Below, piece by piece: positions 6,278-8,463 of a DNA stretch of 8,463 bases. The notes under the pieces are model-generated. The model did no database searches and was not told the origin of the DNA. It saw nothing but the letters and a program-made list of their open reading frames with translations. This stretch comes from JANQFM01 sp035471925 (lineage in GTDB: Bacteria > Acidobacteriota > UBA6911 > RPQK01 > DATIPO01): positions 1-8,463 of the forward strand of contig DATIPO010000308.1 of NCBI GenBank assembly GCA_035471925.1, written 5' to 3'. How positions within the stretch are numbered: position 1 is the stretch's first letter; every line of letters begins with the position of its first letter. A program made the translations under genes and the position numbers.

Positions 6278-8118
6278 AAGAGCTCCTCGATCTCTTGCGC
6301 CAATGGAACGCGGCGGCCACAGACTGGGTCGGCCGTCTGCGAGAAGAGTCAAGCCGGCGCCTGGAGGGAATCGAAGAGGCGGTCCGAGCCCTCCGCGAGT
6401 CCTCCGCCGATCCCCGCCTCAAGGCTCTGAATGCCGGGATTGTCGAGCTGCGAAACCACCTCGATGGCGGCTTCCGACTGTGGAGCCGGGACCTCTTGAA
6501 GGAGCTGGAAGCGGCCATTGAAAAGGCAGGCCAGACCGAATCCGAAGCCGGACTCGCCCGGCTGATTGACTTCTTCCGCAAGGGCGGGGACTGGAGCGCC
6601 AACGAACTCTGCCAGACACTCCTGGACTGGCTGCTGGAGCGCACCGGAGCCCAGCGCGGGTTCATTCTCTTCTATCAACCCGAATCTTCCGCCGCCAACG
6701 TGGTAACGGCGCGCAATTACGCCAGCACCCATTTGGCGCTGGCCGAGTACGACCTCAGCCGCACCCTGCTGGGCCGGGTGCTGAGCGAGGGCCGTCCGCT
6801 GCTGCTGGAAGACGCCTGCCTTGATCCCCACCTCAATCGGCAAGCCAGCATTCGGCGCCGCAAAGTGCTGGCGGTGCTGGCCGTGCCCCTGCAGCGGGGC
6901 GAACGCACGCTGGGCGCCATCTATCTGGAGGACAGCCGGCGGCCCGGCGCTTTCAGCGGGACCCACCAGCACCTCGCCGAGGCCGCCGGTGTGCTGCTGA
7001 TGATCCACCTGCAGGCAGGCGGGTTGCTGCCGGCCCTGATCGGGGGCGGCCAGGAGGTGGTGCTCGATCCGGGTCTGGCGGCCACCGACATCGTCGGCCG
7101 CCATCCGACGATGCGGGCTTTGCGACAGACCATCGAGCGAATCGCCGACGCTCCGGCCACCGTCCTCATCCAGGGCGAGAGCGGAACCGGAAAGGAACTG
7201 GTGGCCCGGGCTCTTCACCAGCGGAGTCAGCGCCGGGACCATCCCTTCGTCGCCATCAACTGCGCCGCCATCCCCGAAAGCCTGCTGGAGTCCGAACTCT
7301 TCGGACACGAACGCGGCGCCTTCACCGGCGCCCAGGGACGCTACCGGGGCCGGCTCGCAAGTGCCCACCGAGGGACCCTTTTCCTCGACGAGGTGAGCGA
7401 GCTGGCCTATCCCATGCAGGCCAAGCTGCTGCGCTTCCTGCAGTCCAAGGAGTTTCAGCGCCTGGGAGGGAACGAAACCGTCCGCGTGGACGTCCGCATC
7501 GTGGCCGCGACCAGCAAGAATTTGCTGGATATGGCCAAGGCCGGACGCTTTCAGGAGGCGCTCTTCTTCCGCCTCAACGTCGTCCCGCTGGAGGTGCCCC
7601 CGCTGCGCCAGCGCAGAGACGACCTCGAAGTGCTGGGACGGCATTTTTTGCAGCGCTACCGGCGCATCTACAGCAAGAGCGTCGAGGTTCGCCCCGAAGT
7701 CTGGGAGTGCCTGCGCCATTACGATTTTCCCGGAAACGTCCGCGAACTCGAAAACGTCGTCCATCGCCTGGTGGCGCTGGCCGGCGACGAGCCCGTCTCT
7801 GTCAGCGACCTCCCGGGCGAGATCCTGCCGCTGCGTCCCCAGCGGGTGAGGCTGGACTCGGACTCGCTGGATGACCTGATTTCCAGCCGGCCCGCCGACT
7901 GGTCGGACTTGCGGGAGCGCCGCCGCCGTTTATTGGCTTGGTTGGCCGACCAAGAAGCTGGGCTGGCCCAGCGGGCAGTGCGGGAAGCCGGCAGCGTGAC
8001 CGCAGCCGCCGGCCGCCTGGGGATTCATCGCGTGACCCTGCACAAAGTGCTCAAGCGCGCCAAAGATACTGTAGCCGGTGAGGCTACGGCTCAGGACGAC
8101 AAGCCCTCCAGCATGTAG
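6274..8118 (+). CDS. GAF-domain sigma-54-dependent transcriptional activator, Fis-type HTH
   Basis: The product is 614 residues and is a bacterial enhancer-binding protein. Residues 1-90 are helical and charged, likely coiled coil. Residues about 105-245 form a GAF sensor domain (FILFYQPESS, LLGRVLSEGRPLLLEDA, VLAVPL, LGAIYLED). Residues about 270-510 are the AAA+ sigma-54 interaction domain: Walker A GESGTGKE (301-308), the GAFTGA loop (348-353) that contacts sigma-54, Walker B GTLFLDEV (367-374), arginine-finger region RQRRDD, and sensor II PGNVRELEN (486-494). Residues about 560-596 are a Fis-type helix-turn-helix (AAAGRLGIHRVTLHKVLKR). There is no receiver domain, so it is not a two-component regulator of the usual kind; input may be a small GAF ligand or phosphorylation/contact by the kinase encoded upstream (inference). 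The start is ATG 6274, overlapping the kinase stop as ATGA, with AGGA 9 bases ahead. An upstream in-frame start at 6172 lies inside the WD40 coding region and lacks support. All catalytic motifs are intact. A likely target promoter lies about 100 bp downstream. Confidence 0.95.
   Translation: MKELLDLLRQWNAAATDWVGRLREESSRRLEGIEEAVRALRESSADPRLKALNAGIVELRNHLDGGFRLWSRDLLKELEAAIEKAGQTESEAGLARLIDFFRKGGDWSANELCQTLLDWLLERTGAQRGFILFYQPESSAANVVTARNYASTHLALAEYDLSRTLLGRVLSEGRPLLLEDACLDPHLNRQASIRRRKVLAVLAVPLQRGERTLGAIYLEDSRRPGAFSGTHQHLAEAAGVLLMIHLQAGGLLPALIGGGQEVVLDPGLAATDIVGRHPTMRALRQTIERIADAPATVLIQGESGTGKELVARALHQRSQRRDHPFVAINCAAIPESLLESELFGHERGAFTGAQGRYRGRLASAHRGTLFLDEVSELAYPMQAKLLRFLQSKEFQRLGGNETVRVDVRIVAATSKNLLDMAKAGRFQEALFFRLNVVPLEVPPLRQRRDDLEVLGRHFLQRYRRIYSKSVEVRPEVWECLRHYDFPGNVRELENVVHRLVALAGDEPVSVSDLPGEILPLRPQRVRLDSDSLDDLISSRPADWSDLRERRRRLLAWLADQEAGLAQRAVREAGSVTAAAGRLGIHRVTLHKVLKRAKDTVAGEATAQDDKPSSM
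8070..8088. promoter_or_regulatory. Palindromic enhancer site 1 (putative UAS)
   Basis: TGTAGC (8070-8075), 7 bases, GCTACg (8083-8088): an inverted repeat with one mismatch in 12 positions. With the adjacent bases it is also a perfect GTAGCC/GGCTAC hairpin. It lies inside the 3' end of the activator gene and is centred about 165 bp upstream of the predicted sigma-54 transcription start, in the usual range for activator enhancer sites. It shares its half-sites and spacing with site 2, centred 44 bp downstream. Confidence 0.6.
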
Positions 8119-8132
8119 CGTCTCCGGCTACA
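8114..8132. promoter_or_regulatory. Palindromic enhancer site 2 (putative UAS)
   Basis: TGTAGC (8114-8119), 7 bases, GCTACA (8127-8132): a perfect inverted repeat spanning the activator stop codon (8116-8118), centred about 121 bp upstream of the predicted sigma-54 start. It repeats the TGTAGC-N7-GCTAC design of site 1 at a 44-bp offset, roughly four helical turns, so both sites would face the same side of the DNA. The spacers differ in sequence (CGGTGAG versus GTCTCCG), which argues for conserved half-sites rather than a recent duplication. It could alternatively form a weak hairpin, but no T-run follows. Confidence 0.65.
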
Positions 8133-8217
8133 CCCATGCGGCCTTCCGCGTTGATACAGTGCCCTTAAATCGTTGTTTTGAATAGACTTGGAACTCCATC
8201 CCGGCCGTCGCCGCCGC

Positions 8218-8232
8218 TGGCACGGCCCTTGC
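8218..8232 (+). promoter_or_regulatory. Sigma-54 (RpoN) -24/-12 promoter
   Basis: TGGCACG (8218-8224), GCCC, TTGC (8229-8232) matches the sigma-54 consensus TGGCACG-N4-TTGC at every specified position, with invariant GG (8219-8220) and GC (8231-8232) exactly 10 bp apart, preceded by C. Transcription would begin near 8244, giving an 81-base leader to the ATG at 8325. It lies 100 bp past the stop codon of a sigma-54 activator gene, with two palindromes upstream. Confidence 0.88.
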
Positions 8233-8257
8233 GACACGACCTACTCCAGAAAACTCC

Positions 8258-8286
8258 ATCGGCAGGAAAGAAGAGGACTTGCCGAT
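8258..8286 (+). promoter_or_regulatory. Stem-loop in the 5' leader of the sigma-54-driven gene
   Basis: ATCGGCA (8258-8264) pairs perfectly with TGCCGAT (8280-8286) around a 15-base purine-rich loop containing two GGA triplets. It begins about 14 bases after the predicted transcription start and ends 38 bases before the start codon. A further GGA lies in the Shine-Dalgarno sequence (AGGAGA, 8315-8320). The layout would allow post-transcriptional control, for instance by a CsrA-type protein, but nothing here proves it. Confidence 0.4.
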
Positions 8287-8324
8287 CAACCGAAGTTCAA
8301 TTCGAGAGACTTTCAGGAGAACAC

Positions 8325-8463
8325 ATGCTGAACAGGCTATACAACAAGTTGGTCATGGTTGCGCTTATCGGTGTCACGATCCTGGCGATTGCTGTTCCCG
8401 GACGGGCTCAAGTGCCCTTCCCTCAGGACAACCCGCACCCACAGAGCCGAATCGCCCGCCTCG
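8325..8463 (+). CDS. Secreted protein with signal peptide, start only; possibly FecR/DUF6600-type
   Basis: Only the first 46 residues are in the window. ATG 8325 is preceded by AGGAGA (8315-8320) 4 bases upstream. The N-terminus has a classic Sec signal peptide: basic MLNRLYNK, hydrophobic LVMVALIGVTILAIAV, and cleavage site PGRA before Q29. No lipobox Cys is present. The mature start QVPFPQDNPHPQSRIARL resembles the opening of acidobacterial secreted proteins of the FecR / DUF6600 type, which often begin with a P-x-SRVARL segment before a beta-rich domain. This is weak evidence from one short motif. The sigma-54 promoter upstream and the activator gene before it suggest this is the output, or the first gene of the output operon, of the signalling unit. 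Confidence 0.75.
   Translation, partial: MLNRLYNKLVMVALIGVTILAIAVPGRAQVPFPQDNPHPQSRIARL

Noticed and set aside
6349..7764. 471-residue minus-strand ORF antisense to the sigma-54 activator
   Set aside because: Long antisense ORFs are common in high-GC genes with strong third-position bias. The + strand protein has every expected motif.
8136..8190. Possible terminator or sigma-70 promoter between the activator and the secreted-protein gene
   Set aside because: The only stem (GCGG/CCGC) is 4 bp with no adjacent T-run, and TTGATA has no -10 box at acceptable spacing.
1..8463. CRISPR array, insertion sequence or transposase
   Set aside because: No regularly spaced direct repeats and no transposase or integrase motif were seen on either strand; the repeated protein segments at the end of the kinase gene are WD40 repeats.

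Overview
The window is GC-rich bacterial DNA, most likely from an Acidobacteriota-like or similar soil/environmental bacterium. This is an inference. It rests on a macB-like ADOP permease remnant, a Ser/Thr kinase fused to STAND and WD40 domains, and a sigma-54 activator, a mix common in large genomes of that kind. No 16S rRNA or other taxonomic marker is present.

Left part (1 to about 1850) is an accessory region of small, mostly damaged genes around an intact tRNA-Thr(TGT). In order it holds: the tail of a truncated ADOP-type permease (+); a small antitoxin-like ORF with no ATG/GTG/TTG start (-); the C-terminal half of a VapC-like PIN toxin (-); tRNA-Thr with encoded CCA (+); a frameshifted HNH endonuclease (-); and that endonuclease's small upstream partner (-). 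Three of the four protein modules show visible lesions (truncation or frameshift), and the fourth (the PIN partner) lacks a normal start codon.

Right part (about 1895 to 8463) is intact and looks like one signalling unit on the + strand. A sigma-70-like promoter precedes a 1440-residue protein: Ser/Thr kinase, two membrane segments, nSTAND-type NTPase with winged helix, a third membrane segment, then about 14 WD40 repeats (two seven-bladed propellers). Its stop overlaps (ATGA) the start of a 614-residue GAF / sigma-54 activator / Fis-HTH protein. Past the activator lies a near-perfect sigma-54 promoter (TGGCACG-N4-TTGC, GG and GC 10 bp apart). It is preceded, about 121 and 165 bp upstream of the predicted transcription start, by two copies of the palindrome TGTAGC-N7-GCTAC set 44 bp apart. 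The promoter reads into a gene for a secreted protein that runs off the window and resembles the start of FecR/DUF6600-type proteins.

Working model (inference): the membrane kinase/STAND/WD40 protein senses an envelope or cytoplasmic cue and controls the co-translated sigma-54 activator. The activator binds the two palindromes and switches on the adjacent secreted-protein gene or operon. The sequence supports the layout and cis-sites. The signal, the phosphorylation step and the output function cannot be seen here.
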